A stretch of DNA of 31,911 bases, taken from positions 1-31,911 of the forward strand of contig URHY01000016.1 in the NCBI GenBank assembly GCA_900547815.1. Reading direction: 5' to 3'. Below the pieces are notes generated by a model. The model searched no databases and was not told the DNA's origin. It was given only the letters and a program-made list of their open reading frames with translations. The DNA is from an uncultured Solobacterium sp. (GTDB taxonomy: Bacteria > Bacillota_I > Bacilli_A > Erysipelotrichales > Erysipelotrichaceae). Made by a program: the position numbers and the translations under genes. Positions 23,878-31,911 of the stretch are shown here, one piece after another (the stretch's first letter is position 1; each line of letters starts with the position of its first letter).

Positions 23878-24858
23878 ATGTTGAATTCAAATTATATATG
23901 GATTTTTGGCATGTGTCTTTTAACATTAATCATTATGTTGTTGATCATGCCAGGATTGATTGATTATTTACATAAAATTAAGTTTGGACAAACAGAAAGA
24001 GAAGAGGGATTGGCCAGTCATAAAAAAAAGAATGGTACTCCTACCATGGGTGGTTTAGCCTTCATTATTGTCCCAACACTTGTATATGTAGTATGTTCTT
24101 TCTTTACACCGTTTAAACTGGATTTAAACACAATAGTTATTTTATTAGCATTTGTTGGTTATGGTGTAGTTGGTTTTATTGATGATTATATTATTGTTGT
24201 ACAAAAGAATAATGAGGGTTTAAAACCTTCACATAAATTTTTACTACAATCTATTCTAGCTGTTGTATTTTTCTTCTTATATCGTACAAATTCAACAACA
24301 GATATTTGGATTCCAATCTTTGATGTCACAATCGATTTATCTTGGTTTTATTTTATCTTAGTATTCTTAATGTTTACAGCTGAAACTAATGCCGTAAACT
24401 TAACAGATGGCTTAGATGGACTTTGTGCGGGCCAAATGGTTATTGCACTTGTTCCATTCGCAATATTTGCGTTTATTCAAGGATTAAACAATGTCGCATG
24501 CTTGATTTGCCTTGTGATTTTTGCCTTACTTGGATATTTGAAGTTTAATAAGCATCCCGCAAAAATTTTTATGGGAGATACTGGCTCTTTGGCATTAGGT
24601 GGATTTATTGCAGCGGTTGCGATGGTTTTAAAACAAGAAGTTTTATTGATTATTATTGGTTTTGTTTTTGTTGCAGAAGTTTGCAGCGTTATTATACAGG
24701 TTACGTATTATAAAAAAACACATAAGAGAATTTTTAAAATGGCTCCTTTACACCATCACTTTGAAATGTGTGGATGGTCTGAAGAAAAGGTTGTAAATCG
24801 CTTTAGACTTGTAGGTGTTATTTTAGCTGTTCTTGGACTTGTTTTGGGGGTAATGTAG
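23878..24858 (+). CDS. mraY: phospho-N-acetylmuramoyl-pentapeptide transferase
   Basis: A 326-residue polytopic membrane enzyme that makes lipid I from UDP-MurNAc-pentapeptide and undecaprenyl phosphate. Key motifs: D102/D103 in FIDDYI, NAVNLTDGLDGL (171-182), FMGDTGSLALGG with D234, and the cytoplasmic APLHHHFE loop (about 289-296). About ten transmembrane segments, normal length. It is directly followed by murD, as in dcw clusters, although the rest of the cluster is not here. Confidence 0.97.
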   Translation: MLNSNYIWIFGMCLLTLIIMLLIMPGLIDYLHKIKFGQTEREEGLASHKKKNGTPTMGGLAFIIVPTLVYVVCSFFTPFKLDLNTIVILLAFVGYGVVGFIDDYIIVVQKNNEGLKPSHKFLLQSILAVVFFFLYRTNSTTDIWIPIFDVTIDLSWFYFILVFLMFTAETNAVNLTDGLDGLCAGQMVIALVPFAIFAFIQGLNNVACLICLVIFALLGYLKFNKHPAKIFMGDTGSLALGGFIAAVAMVLKQEVLLIIIGFVFVAEVCSVIIQVTYYKKTHKRIFKMAPLHHHFEMCGWSEEKVVNRFRLVGVILAVLGLVLGVM

Positions 24859-24859
24859 A

Positions 24860-26182
24860 ATGGAAACTGTATTAGTCATTGGAGCTGCCAGAAGTGGTAT
24901 AGCTGTTAGTAAACTCTTATTGAAGAATGGTTATCATGTTATTTTGACGGATTCAAATGAAGTGAAAGAAAAGGCTGAGTTAGAAGCTTTGGGTATTGAA
25001 GTGTTTGATCAAGGTCATCCAGATACTTTAAAAGAAAAAAATTATGCATTCATTGTGAAGAATCCAGGTATTCCTTATCGTGTTCCTTTTGTTCATTATT
25101 TTGTAGAACAAAACACAAAAATCTATACGGAAATTGAGATTGCGTATCGTTATGCGAAAAACTTTGATTATGCAGCTGTTACAGGAACGGACGGAAAGAC
25201 TACTGTTACAACATTGTTGTATGAGATGTTGAATCGACAAAAGAAAAGCCTTGTAGCTGGAAATATTGGAACTCCATTATGTGAATTGGCTCTTGATTAT
25301 ACAGATGCAGATTATAATGTTGCTTTAGAACTAAGTAATTTCCAACTGTTGGGTATTGAAACATTTAGACCACATGTATCAACAGTCACAAACCTTGCGC
25401 CTGATCACTTAGATTATATGGATAGTTTAGATGCCTATTACGAAAGTAAGATGCGCATTTATGAAAATACAAATGTAGATGATTACTTTATTCGTAATGT
25501 GGATGATGAAAATGTTGTGAAATATGCACAGAATATTCCCTGTCATGTGATTGATTTTTCATTAAAAAGAAAAGATGTAGATTTATATAAGGATGATAAA
25601 TATGCATATTATAAAGACACACAGTTGTTTGCATTGAAAGATTTAAAAATTGTTGGTGAGTTTAACTGTGGAAATGCCATGATGGCAAGTTGCATGGCTT
25701 ATTTAATGGGTGTCTCATTATTTAATATTCAAGAAGTAATTCGTGAATTTAGAGGGGTAGAGCATCGTATTGAATATGTAGATACAATTGATAATGTGCG
25801 TTTCTATAATGATTCAAAGGCTACAAATACACATGCGGCTTGTGCTGGTTTATCTGCATTTGAAAAAAATGTAATCTTGTTGTGTGGTGGTAAAGACAAA
25901 CATATTTCTTTCGATGATTTAAAACAATATGATTCGATAGTTAAAAAATGTATTTCTTTTGGTCAGACAAAGGATAAGTTTAAAGATATTTTTTCTAGCC
26001 AGATTAGTGTTGAGACAATGAAGGATGCTTTTGAAAAGGCGGTTTTATTGGCAAAACCTGGTGATATTGTGTTATTATGTCCAGCATGTTCTAGTTTTGA
26101 TCAGTTTAAAAATTATGAAATTAGGGGTGAAATTTTTAAACAAATGGTTCATGACTATGCAATGAAAAGGAATGAAGAATGA
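24860..26182 (+). CDS. murD: UDP-N-acetylmuramoyl-L-alanine--D-glutamate ligase
   Basis: A 440-residue cytoplasmic Mur ligase. The N-terminal Rossmann-like domain begins VLVIGAARSGIAVSKLL. The ATP-binding loop is TGTDGKTTVTTLL (G109-T115), with Asp where many homologues have Asn. The central-domain motif ELSNFQLLGIE and C-terminal FYNDSKATNTHA are typical of MurD. It adds D-glutamate to UDP-MurNAc-L-Ala. One base separates it from mraY, and it overlaps uppP by 4 nt. Length is slightly below the common 450. Confidence 0.97.
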   Translation: METVLVIGAARSGIAVSKLLLKNGYHVILTDSNEVKEKAELEALGIEVFDQGHPDTLKEKNYAFIVKNPGIPYRVPFVHYFVEQNTKIYTEIEIAYRYAKNFDYAAVTGTDGKTTVTTLLYEMLNRQKKSLVAGNIGTPLCELALDYTDADYNVALELSNFQLLGIETFRPHVSTVTNLAPDHLDYMDSLDAYYESKMRIYENTNVDDYFIRNVDDENVVKYAQNIPCHVIDFSLKRKDVDLYKDDKYAYYKDTQLFALKDLKIVGEFNCGNAMMASCMAYLMGVSLFNIQEVIREFRGVEHRIEYVDTIDNVRFYNDSKATNTHAACAGLSAFEKNVILLCGGKDKHISFDDLKQYDSIVKKCISFGQTKDKFKDIFSSQISVETMKDAFEKAVLLAKPGDIVLLCPACSSFDQFKNYEIRGEIFKQMVHDYAMKRNEE

Positions 26183-27003
26183 CATTCTTATATAATATTA
26201 TTCAAACAATAATATTGGGAATCATACAGGGGATAACAGAATGGTTGCCGATTTCTTCGACAGGACATTTAATTTTATTTTCAAGCATTTGGCCATTAGA
26301 ACCAGCTGCTTATTTTGAAGTTTTTAAAGTTGTGATTCAATTTGGAAGTATTTTGGCTGTACTTGTATTATATGCTTCGACATTGAATCCTTTCGATAAA
26401 AGAAAGTCTGCTAGAAAGAGAAGACATACTTTACAATTATGGTCAAAAGTAATTGTGGGCGTGATTCCTGCTGCAATTATTGGTTTTTTATTGGATGATA
26501 TCATTGAAGGGTATTTATCGGCTAAATTTGTGATTGCGGTCGCATTGATTGCGTATGGAATTATATTTATTATGGTTGAGAAACATCCTAAAACAGTAAC
26601 TATTGATAAAATTGATGAAGTAGGGTATTTATCCGCTTTAAAAATTGGGCTCTTTCAATGTTTAGCTTTGATTCCAGGAACATCAAGATCAGGCGCTACA
26701 ATATTGGGAGGTTTATATTGTGGTTGTTCTAGAACGGTCGCAAGTGAATTCTCATTTTTCTTGGCAATTCCGGTGATGTTTGGGGCAAGTTTATTAAAAG
26801 TAGTTAAATATGTCATTCATTTTGGATTTTTTAGCTTTGGGCAATTATTCTTATTGATATTAGGTACGTTTGTCGCATTTATCGTAAGTTTATTTGCGAT
26901 TCGTGCTCTTATGGGCTATGTGAAGAGTCATAGCTTTACAATTTTTGGATGGTATAGAATTATTTTGGGTGTTTTTGTGATTATATTTTTCTATTTGATT
27001 TAA
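26179..27003 (+). CDS. uppP: undecaprenyl-diphosphatase (UppP/BacA type)
   Basis: A 274-residue integral membrane phosphatase that recycles undecaprenyl pyrophosphate to the monophosphate carrier used by MraY. Both family signatures are present: GITEWLPISSTGHL (18-31) with the catalytic glutamate region, and PGTSRSGATILGG (166-178). About eight membrane segments. It starts within murD (ATGA overlap), so murD and uppP are translationally coupled. Loss or gain of such genes alters bacitracin tolerance in other species. Its place after murD, where ftsW or murG usually stands, is unusual. Confidence 0.95.
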   Translation: MTFLYNIIQTIILGIIQGITEWLPISSTGHLILFSSIWPLEPAAYFEVFKVVIQFGSILAVLVLYASTLNPFDKRKSARKRRHTLQLWSKVIVGVIPAAIIGFLLDDIIEGYLSAKFVIAVALIAYGIIFIMVEKHPKTVTIDKIDEVGYLSALKIGLFQCLALIPGTSRSGATILGGLYCGCSRTVASEFSFFLAIPVMFGASLLKVVKYVIHFGFFSFGQLFLLILGTFVAFIVSLFAIRALMGYVKSHSFTIFGWYRIILGVFVIIFFYLI

Positions 27004-27013
27004 GAGGTTAGTA

Positions 27014-27913
27014 ATGAACAATTTTGATTTACATATGCATTCTTGCTATTCTGGTGATGGTCAGTTTACGCCAGAGGAATTGATAAAAATTGCGAAAGCA
27101 AGAGGTTTAAAAACGATTGCATTAAGTGATCATGACTGTATTAGTGGTGTTAAAGACATGATTCAGCTAGGCCTGGATGCCGGTATAGAAGTGATTCCTG
27201 CAATTGAATGTTCTACAAGTATTGGATATAGCGATGTTCATCTACTTGGATATGGCATCGATATTGATAATGAATATTTTAAAAATTTATTAGATAAAAC
27301 ACAAGTTAAGTCTAGAAATGCTTTTTCAACGCGTTGTGATAAGCTACGCCAAAAGTATGGTGTTGAAATAGATGAGGAAGCTGTATTGAAAGAAGCAAAC
27401 GGAAAGAATCCATGGTTTGTGATGTGTACGCATATGTTTAATGATCCTCGCTATCAAGATATTCCGGATTTTAAAGACTATATTCCCGGAGGAAAAAGAT
27501 CGGATCCTGCACCTGTGAATTTCTTTTGGGATAAATGTCAATATGGATCGGATTTATTTGTGTATGTACCAATGCCTGATTTTGTAGAATCGGTCCAAAA
27601 AATTCATGATGCAGGTGGCCTTGCGATAGTAGCGCATCCGTATAATACATTTTATAAGAATAATGAAATGTTGAAAGTATTATTCGATTCTGGTGTGGAT
27701 GGGATTGAAGCCTACAGTAATTATCATACACCTGAGCAAAATGTGTATTATGAAAACCTTGCGAAAGAACATAATTTGTTGATTACTTGTGGAAGTGATT
27801 TCCATGGGGAGAAAAAGCCAAGTATTCAAATGGGTGAATATGGTTTAAATTCAGATGGTTCTTCTTGGTTAGAACAATTTAAAGAAAAACTAAAGGCAGC
27901 TAGAATGATCTAG
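27014..27913 (+). CDS. PHP-domain phosphoesterase
   Basis: A 299-residue cytoplasmic hydrolase of the YciV/RNase AM-like group. Metal-binding motifs of the PHP fold: DLHMHS (5-10), SDHD (38-41), E65 in PAIECS, HLLGYG, AHPYN in the second half and GSDFHG near the end. An insertion of about 90 residues (roughly 95-195) is typical of the 3',5'-nucleoside bisphosphate phosphatase subgroup. Likely substrates are 3'-phosphoadenosine 5'-phosphate or short RNA ends, but this is inferred from the family. Ribosome site AAGAGGT; 10 nt after uppP. Confidence 0.9.
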   Translation: MNNFDLHMHSCYSGDGQFTPEELIKIAKARGLKTIALSDHDCISGVKDMIQLGLDAGIEVIPAIECSTSIGYSDVHLLGYGIDIDNEYFKNLLDKTQVKSRNAFSTRCDKLRQKYGVEIDEEAVLKEANGKNPWFVMCTHMFNDPRYQDIPDFKDYIPGGKRSDPAPVNFFWDKCQYGSDLFVYVPMPDFVESVQKIHDAGGLAIVAHPYNTFYKNNEMLKVLFDSGVDGIEAYSNYHTPEQNVYYENLAKEHNLLITCGSDFHGEKKPSIQMGEYGLNSDGSSWLEQFKEKLKAARMI

Positions 27914-27919
27914 CTGCCT
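27894..27919. terminator. shared hairpin between convergent PHP and HD genes
   Basis: AGGCAGCTAGA and TCTAGCTGCCT, a perfect 11 bp stem with loop ATGA. It includes the PHP stop codon and part of the HD gene's stop codon. A T-rich tail (TTAGTTTTTCTTT) follows only on the minus strand, so it terminates the HD gene best. Confidence 0.7.
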
Positions 27920-28475
27920 ACATTGTTAATAAGAATGTAAAAATCATACAATAACTTAAAAGGTTATTTGAGCGACTTGCTCTAAATAAAGATTGGTGTC
28001 CCATTTCAGTGATGGCACAAAATTTATCAACTGCCTGTATAATCCATCCAACACTTGTATTTGGTCGTGTTGTTTTAAGTGGCCACATGTGATGTAGAAT
28101 GGCATCATCAATAGTTGGATTTGTCGTCGTGATATTTTTTGCGTTTTTTAAAGCGATGATTGGATGAATCTTAGCATGATTACCTTCTAAAGGTCGATCA
28201 TCATCTGTTTTCCAATCATAGTAATATAGATCGTGTAGTAAACCGGCACGAGCTGCACTGTAGGCATCAAGTCTAAATTTTCTACAAATTAAAAATGAGT
28301 AATATGAAACATTCAAAGAATGTTGAAATCGTGATGTAGCTAAGTGTTGACTGCATTTTTTTAAATCTTGTACTGCTTGCGTATCAATCAAGTCTGAAAT
28401 TGTATCAAAATATTTTTGCGCAATATCAGTATCTTGAAGCTGTAAATTAATTCTTGATAGAATAGCTTTTTCCAT
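27918..28475 (-). CDS. HD-domain phosphohydrolase-like protein
   Basis: A 185-residue protein with the HD signature: H52 (FQHSLNVSYYS), H81-D82 in LLHDLYYYDW, H104, H128-H129 in AILHHMWPL, and D150. These residues bind one or two metal ions in phosphohydrolases. A short hydrophobic C-terminus (MIFTFLLTM) could be a membrane tail. The substrate cannot be told; nucleotides are common for this fold. It begins after GAGGTTG and a TATATT-like -10, and converges on the PHP gene. Confidence 0.85.
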   Translation of the reverse strand: MEKAILSRINLQLQDTDIAQKYFDTISDLIDTQAVQDLKKCSQHLATSRFQHSLNVSYYSFLICRKFRLDAYSAARAGLLHDLYYYDWKTDDDRPLEGNHAKIHPIIALKNAKNITTTNPTIDDAILHHMWPLKTTRPNTSVGWIIQAVDKFCAITEMGHQSLFRASRSNNLLSYCMIFTFLLTM

Positions 28476-28549
28476 TTTTCAACCTCACTGAAGTTGAATA
28501 TAGCACATATAAATACAAGATACAAGTATTTCTTTTAAACCTAGTGATA

Positions 28550-28558
28550 TGATATAAT
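28550..28558 (+). promoter_or_regulatory. extended -10 promoter of spx
   Basis: TGA-TATAAT, perfect extended -10, 22 nt before the start codon; the ribosome site AAGGAGG (28565-28571) follows. The -35 is weak. Confidence 0.65.
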
Positions 28559-28579
28559 TAGTTGAAGGAGGCTATTGAT

Positions 28580-29020
28580 ATGGTAATTTTATATACTTCT
28601 CCAGGTTGTGCAAGTTGTCGTAAGGCAAAACAGTGGTTAAAAGACAACCAAATTGAATTTGTTGAAAAAAATATATTTACTTCATTATTGAAGGAAAGTG
28701 AAATTAAATATTTATTGTCGCGATGTGAAAATGGAACGGAAGATATTATTTCTGTGCGTTCTAAAGCTTTTCAAGCATTAGATAAGGATATTGAAGATTA
28801 TTCGATGAAGGAACTTGTGACTTTGATTCAAGAAAATCCTTCCATTTTAAAACGACCAATTCTACTATCGGAAAAAAGTCTTGTGGTAGGATATGATGAT
28901 GATGAGATTACGACAATGATGCCAGCACAATTACGAACAGTCATAGACAATGCATGTTCAGAAAGTTGCCCAAATTACTCTGTTTGTGGTAAGTGTAGAG
29001 AACAGGCAAGTGTGAACTAG
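28580..29020 (+). CDS. spx: Spx/MgsR-family redox-sensing regulator with cysteine-rich tail
   Basis: The start is ATG at 28580, 8 nt after AAGGAGG (an upstream TTG at 28562 overlaps the ribosome site). The 146-residue protein opens MVILYTSPGCASCRKAKQWL with redox switch C10-x2-C13. It keeps the core of Bacillus Spx, including IISVRSKAFQ and R92 in KRPILL, the residue needed for RNA polymerase alpha-subunit binding. It would reprogram transcription under disulfide stress and be controlled by ClpXP. Unlike the 131-residue Bacillus protein it has a tail with C126, C130, C136 and C139 (CSESCPNYSVCGKC). This could bind zinc or a cluster, or form a second redox switch. Family firm, tail function inferred. 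Confidence 0.92.
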   Translation: MVILYTSPGCASCRKAKQWLKDNQIEFVEKNIFTSLLKESEIKYLLSRCENGTEDIISVRSKAFQALDKDIEDYSMKELVTLIQENPSILKRPILLSEKSLVVGYDDDEITTMMPAQLRTVIDNACSESCPNYSVCGKCREQASVN

Positions 29021-29041
29021 ATTATTCTAGTTCTTTTTTTT
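29014..29041 (+). terminator. spx terminator
   Basis: GAACTAG (29014-29020) pairs with CTAGTTC (29027-29033), followed by eight T residues. The stop codon TAG is part of the stem. Confidence 0.85.
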
Positions 29042-29195
29042 ATCAAAAATGTTGAATGATGTATTATGATGACTGATTATTATTGTTTTCAAGTGTAAAT
29101 TAACATAAAAATCATAAAATGTTTCATGAAATGTTGAATTTAGATTGTTTATAATATTATTTTTTTAAAATTAACTAGGATTGTAGATAATAGTG

Positions 29196-29204
29196 TGCTA
29201 TAAT
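29196..29204 (+). promoter_or_regulatory. extended -10 promoter of ppdK
   Basis: TGC-TATAAT, perfect extended -10; the predicted start is near 29211, giving a leader of about 36 nt with ribosome site AAGGAGG. The -35 region is poor. The sequence between the spx terminator and this promoter is A+T-rich with no other feature seen. Confidence 0.7.
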
Positions 29205-29214
29205 AATTTACACA

Positions 29215-29228
29215 TGTAAACGGTTACA
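29215..29228 (+). promoter_or_regulatory. cre site (CcpA) in the ppdK leader
   Basis: TGTAAACGGTTACA satisfies every position of the cre consensus TGWAANCGNTNWCA. It lies just downstream of the predicted transcription start, where CcpA acts as a roadblock, so ppdK should be repressed by preferred sugars. Confidence 0.75.
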
Positions 29229-29246
29229 AAAAGGAGGTAAAGTATT

Positions 29247-31874
29247 ATGGATACAAAATATGTCTATGAATTTAATGAAGGCGACGAAACGATGCGTGAG
29301 CTATTAGGTGGAAAAGGTGCCAACTTAGCCGGAATGTCTAAGCTTGGAATGCCTGTACCTTATGGATTCACTATCACTACAGAAGCTTGTAACCAATATT
29401 ATGAAGATAATGAAACTATTAATGATGGTATTAAAGCTCAAATTATGGAGTATTTAGATTTATTAGAAAAGAAATCTGGAAAAAAATTGGGGGATGAAGC
29501 GAATCCTTTATTAGTATCTGTTCGTTCTGGGGCACGTGCAAGTATGCCTGGTATGATGGATACTATTTTAAATTTAGGTATGAATAAAACAGTTGCTGAA
29601 ACAGTCGCAACACTAACTAATAATGAGCGTTTCGCATATGATTCATATCGTCGTTTTATTCAAATGTATTCAGATGTAGTTATGGGGTTGAGTAAAAAGC
29701 GTTTTGAAGAAATCATCGATGAAGTAAAGGCTGAAAGAGGAATTACAGATGATTTGGATTTGAATGCGGATGATATGAAAAAATTGGTAGAACTATTTAA
29801 AACATTTTACAAAAATGAATTGAAATCAGAATTCCCTGAAGATCCAAAAGAACAATTGATGGGAGCTATTGAAGCTGTATTCCGTTCTTGGAATAATCCT
29901 CGTGCTATCTACTATCGTAAGATGAATGATATTCCTTCAAGCTGGGGAACAGCTGTTAACGTACAGATGATGGTATTTGGAAATATGGGTAATGATTGTG
30001 GTACAGGCGTTGCCTTTACGCGTAATCCAAGTACTGGTGAAAATAAATTATATGGTGAATTCTTAATGAATGCACAAGGTGAAGATGTTGTTGCGGGTAT
30101 TCGTACACCTCAAAAAATCGATCAATTAAAAGAAGTAGCTCCTGGAGCATATGATGATTTTGTTGCGATTACTAAAAAATTGGAAACTCACTATCGTAAT
30201 ATGCAAGACATGGAATTTACAATTGAAAAAGGTAAATTGTTCATGTTGCAGACACGTAATGGTAAACGTACAGCACAGGCTGCTTTAAAGATTGCGTGTG
30301 ATATGGTGGATGAAGGTATGATTTCTACAGATGAAGCCTTAATGATGGTTGAACCTAAACAATTGGATTCATTACTTCACCCAATGTTTGATGCGGACGA
30401 ATTAAAGAAAGCCGAGCCAATTGCTTCAGCACTTCCAGCAAGTCCAGGTGCTGCTTGTGGTCAAATCGTATTTAGTGCTGAAGAAGCAATCCAAGAAGCA
30501 AGTCGTAACCACAAAGTTATTTTAGTTCGTCTAGAAACAAGTCCAGAAGATATTGAAGGTATGCACGTATCTCAAGGTATCTTAACTGTACGTGGTGGTA
30601 TGACAAGTCATGCTGCTGTAGTAGCTCGTGGTATGGGTGCTTGCTGCGTAAGTGGTTGTGGTGATATTAAAATGCATGATGATGAAGGATATTTCGAAAT
30701 TGACGGTGTGAAATATCATCGTGGAGATTGGATCAGTTTAGATGGCTCAACAGGAAATATTTATGGTAGTGCTATTAAAACAGTTCCTGCAAGTATTTCA
30801 GGAGACTTTGAACGTTTTATGAACTGGGCTGATGAAAGACGTACATTAAAAGTTCGTACTAATGCAGATACTCCTCATGATGCAAAACAAGCTCATGAAT
30901 TTGGTGCGCAAGGTATTGGCTTAGTTCGTACAGAACACATGTTCTTTGAAGGTGATCGTATTAAAGCGGTTCGTGAAATGATTGTTTCTAAAACGGCTGC
31001 ACAAAGACGTGTTGCCTTAGAAAAAATCTTGCCTATGCAAAGAAGTGACTTTGAAGGAATCTATGAAGCTATGGAAGGTCTACCTGTGACTATTCGTTAC
31101 TTGGATCCACCTTTACATGAATTCTTACCAACAAACTCTTATGACATAACTCAATTAGCGAAAGATATGCATATTGGTTTAGATGAATTGAAATCTGTCA
31201 TTTCTAGCTTACACGAATTCAACCCTATGATGGGTCATCGTGGATGTCGTTTGGCTATTTCTTATCCAGAAATTGCTGAAATGCAGACAACTGCAGTTAT
31301 TCAAGCTGCATTGGCTGTCAATGAAAGACACCCAGATTGGAAGATTGAACCTGAAATTATGATTCCATTAGTTGGTGATGTTGCAGAACTTCGCTATGTT
31401 AAAAAGGTTGTATGTGATGTAGCTGACAAGTTGATTCAAGAATCCGAATTCGACATGAAATATCATGTTGGTACAATGATTGAAATTCCTCGTGCTGCAT
31501 TATTAGCAGATGAAATCGCAAAAGAAGCTGAATTCTTCTCATTTGGTACAAATGACTTGACACAGATGACATTTGGATTCTCAAGAGATGATGCAGGTGG
31601 ATTCTTACAAGATTACTATGACAAGAAAATCTTTGAATCCGATCCATTCGCGCACTTAGACCAAAGAGGTGTTGGAAAACTTGTTAAGATGGCTACAGAA
31701 CTTGGAAGAAGTACTCGTCCAAATATTAAATTAGGTATTTGTGGAGAACATGGTGGTGATCCAGCAAGTATTGAATTCTGTCATAGAGTTGGATTGAACT
31801 ACGTATCTTGTTCACCATATCGTGTACCAATCGCAAGACTTGCTGCTGCACAGGCTGCTATTGCAAATAGGTAG
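29247..31874 (+). CDS. ppdK: pyruvate, phosphate dikinase
   Basis: An 875-residue enzyme interconverting pyruvate + ATP + phosphate and PEP + AMP + PPi. The N-terminal ATP-grasp domain contains LLGGKGANLAGMSKLG and SVRSGARASMPGMMDT. The swivelling domain carries the phosphohistidine H455 in GGMTSHAAVVARGMG, exactly the position in the Clostridium symbiosum enzyme. The C-terminal PEP/pyruvate barrel ends with FGTNDLTQMTFG and LGICGEHGGDP (C832). It can serve PPi-linked glycolysis or PEP synthesis; the cre site suggests use mainly without preferred sugars. Strong ribosome site. Only 37 nt follow before the window ends, with no terminator visible. Confidence 0.97.
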   Translation: MDTKYVYEFNEGDETMRELLGGKGANLAGMSKLGMPVPYGFTITTEACNQYYEDNETINDGIKAQIMEYLDLLEKKSGKKLGDEANPLLVSVRSGARASMPGMMDTILNLGMNKTVAETVATLTNNERFAYDSYRRFIQMYSDVVMGLSKKRFEEIIDEVKAERGITDDLDLNADDMKKLVELFKTFYKNELKSEFPEDPKEQLMGAIEAVFRSWNNPRAIYYRKMNDIPSSWGTAVNVQMMVFGNMGNDCGTGVAFTRNPSTGENKLYGEFLMNAQGEDVVAGIRTPQKIDQLKEVAPGAYDDFVAITKKLETHYRNMQDMEFTIEKGKLFMLQTRNGKRTAQAALKIACDMVDEGMISTDEALMMVEPKQLDSLLHPMFDADELKKAEPIASALPASPGAACGQIVFSAEEAIQEASRNHKVILVRLETSPEDIEGMHVSQGILTVRGGMTSHAAVVARGMGACCVSGCGDIKMHDDEGYFEIDGVKYHRGDWISLDGSTGNIYGSAIKTVPASISGDFERFMNWADERRTLKVRTNADTPHDAKQAHEFGAQGIGLVRTEHMFFEGDRIKAVREMIVSKTAAQRRVALEKILPMQRSDFEGIYEAMEGLPVTIRYLDPPLHEFLPTNSYDITQLAKDMHIGLDELKSVISSLHEFNPMMGHRGCRLAISYPEIAEMQTTAVIQAALAVNERHPDWKIEPEIMIPLVGDVAELRYVKKVVCDVADKLIQESEFDMKYHVGTMIEIPRAALLADEIAKEAEFFSFGTNDLTQMTFGFSRDDAGGFLQDYYDKKIFESDPFAHLDQRGVGKLVKMATELGRSTRPNIKLGICGEHGGDPASIEFCHRVGLNYVSCSPYRVPIARLAAAQAAIANR

Positions 31875-31911
31875 GAGTTCTCTTTCCTTTGAATTGCCGC
31901 TTAGTTTCGAG

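Noticed and set aside
29042..29195. Riboswitch or T-box leader upstream of ppdK
   Set aside because: The stretch lies upstream of the predicted promoter, is A+T-rich and shows no conserved hairpin or terminator/antiterminator pair.

Overview
The window looks like chromosomal DNA of a low-GC Gram-positive bacterium (Bacillota), most likely an Erysipelotrichia-type, host-associated anaerobe. This is inferred from the gene order around priA/rsmB/rlmN/prpC/prkC/rsgA/rpe/thiN, the A+T-rich codon use, an Spx-type regulator, a PEP/pyruvate dikinase, and a GH112 phosphorylase operon typical of bacteria that eat host mucin or milk glycans. No 16S or other phylogenetic marker is present, so the exact taxon is not fixed.

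Layout. (1) 63-2020: an AI-2E-type membrane permease on the minus strand, divergent from a SpoU/TrmH rRNA methyltransferase. (2) 2021-2589: a decayed Phd/YefM-type antitoxin and an intact 50-residue membrane protein with its own strong promoter. (3) 2590-12747: a long co-directional housekeeping run: priA, rsmB, rlmN, prpC, prkC, rsgA, rpe, thiN and a membrane protein joining a DUF308-like part to a possible cysteine-peptidase-like domain. def and fmt, often between priA and rsmB, are absent. (4) 12748-15188: a wreckage zone with a frameshifted GGDEF remnant, terminators and a complete IS110-family element whose 5' non-coding end probably encodes a bridge RNA. (5) 15189-23015: a galacto-N-biose/lacto-N-biose locus: small protein and AraC-type regulator on the minus strand; lipoprotein solute-binding protein, two permeases, a small membrane protein, an ATPase and GH112 phosphorylase on the plus strand. 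Both the regulator and the binding protein carry a single in-frame stop codon, while the permeases, ATPase and enzyme are intact. (6) 23119-29020: a hypothetical protein, rpmB (minus), mraY-murD-uppP-PHP phosphoesterase, a convergent HD-domain protein and spx. (7) 29247-31874: ppdK behind a near-perfect catabolite-response (cre) site.

How the genes work together. Region 3 combines replication restart, ribosome modification and maturation, and PASTA kinase/phosphatase signalling. Region 6 supplies membrane steps of peptidoglycan synthesis and recycling of the undecaprenyl carrier. Region 5 would import a Gal-beta-1,3-HexNAc disaccharide and phosphorolyse it to galactose-1-phosphate plus N-acetylhexosamine, under AraC-type and CcpA-type control; the two nonsense codons predict that induction and uptake are impaired in this strain unless they are sequence errors.

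The most noteworthy items are the paired nonsense lesions in the GH112 locus, the IS110 bridge-RNA candidate containing a copy of the element's own end, the DUF308/peptidase-like fusion, apparent leaderless transcripts for the methyltransferase and priA, and the cysteine-rich tail on Spx.
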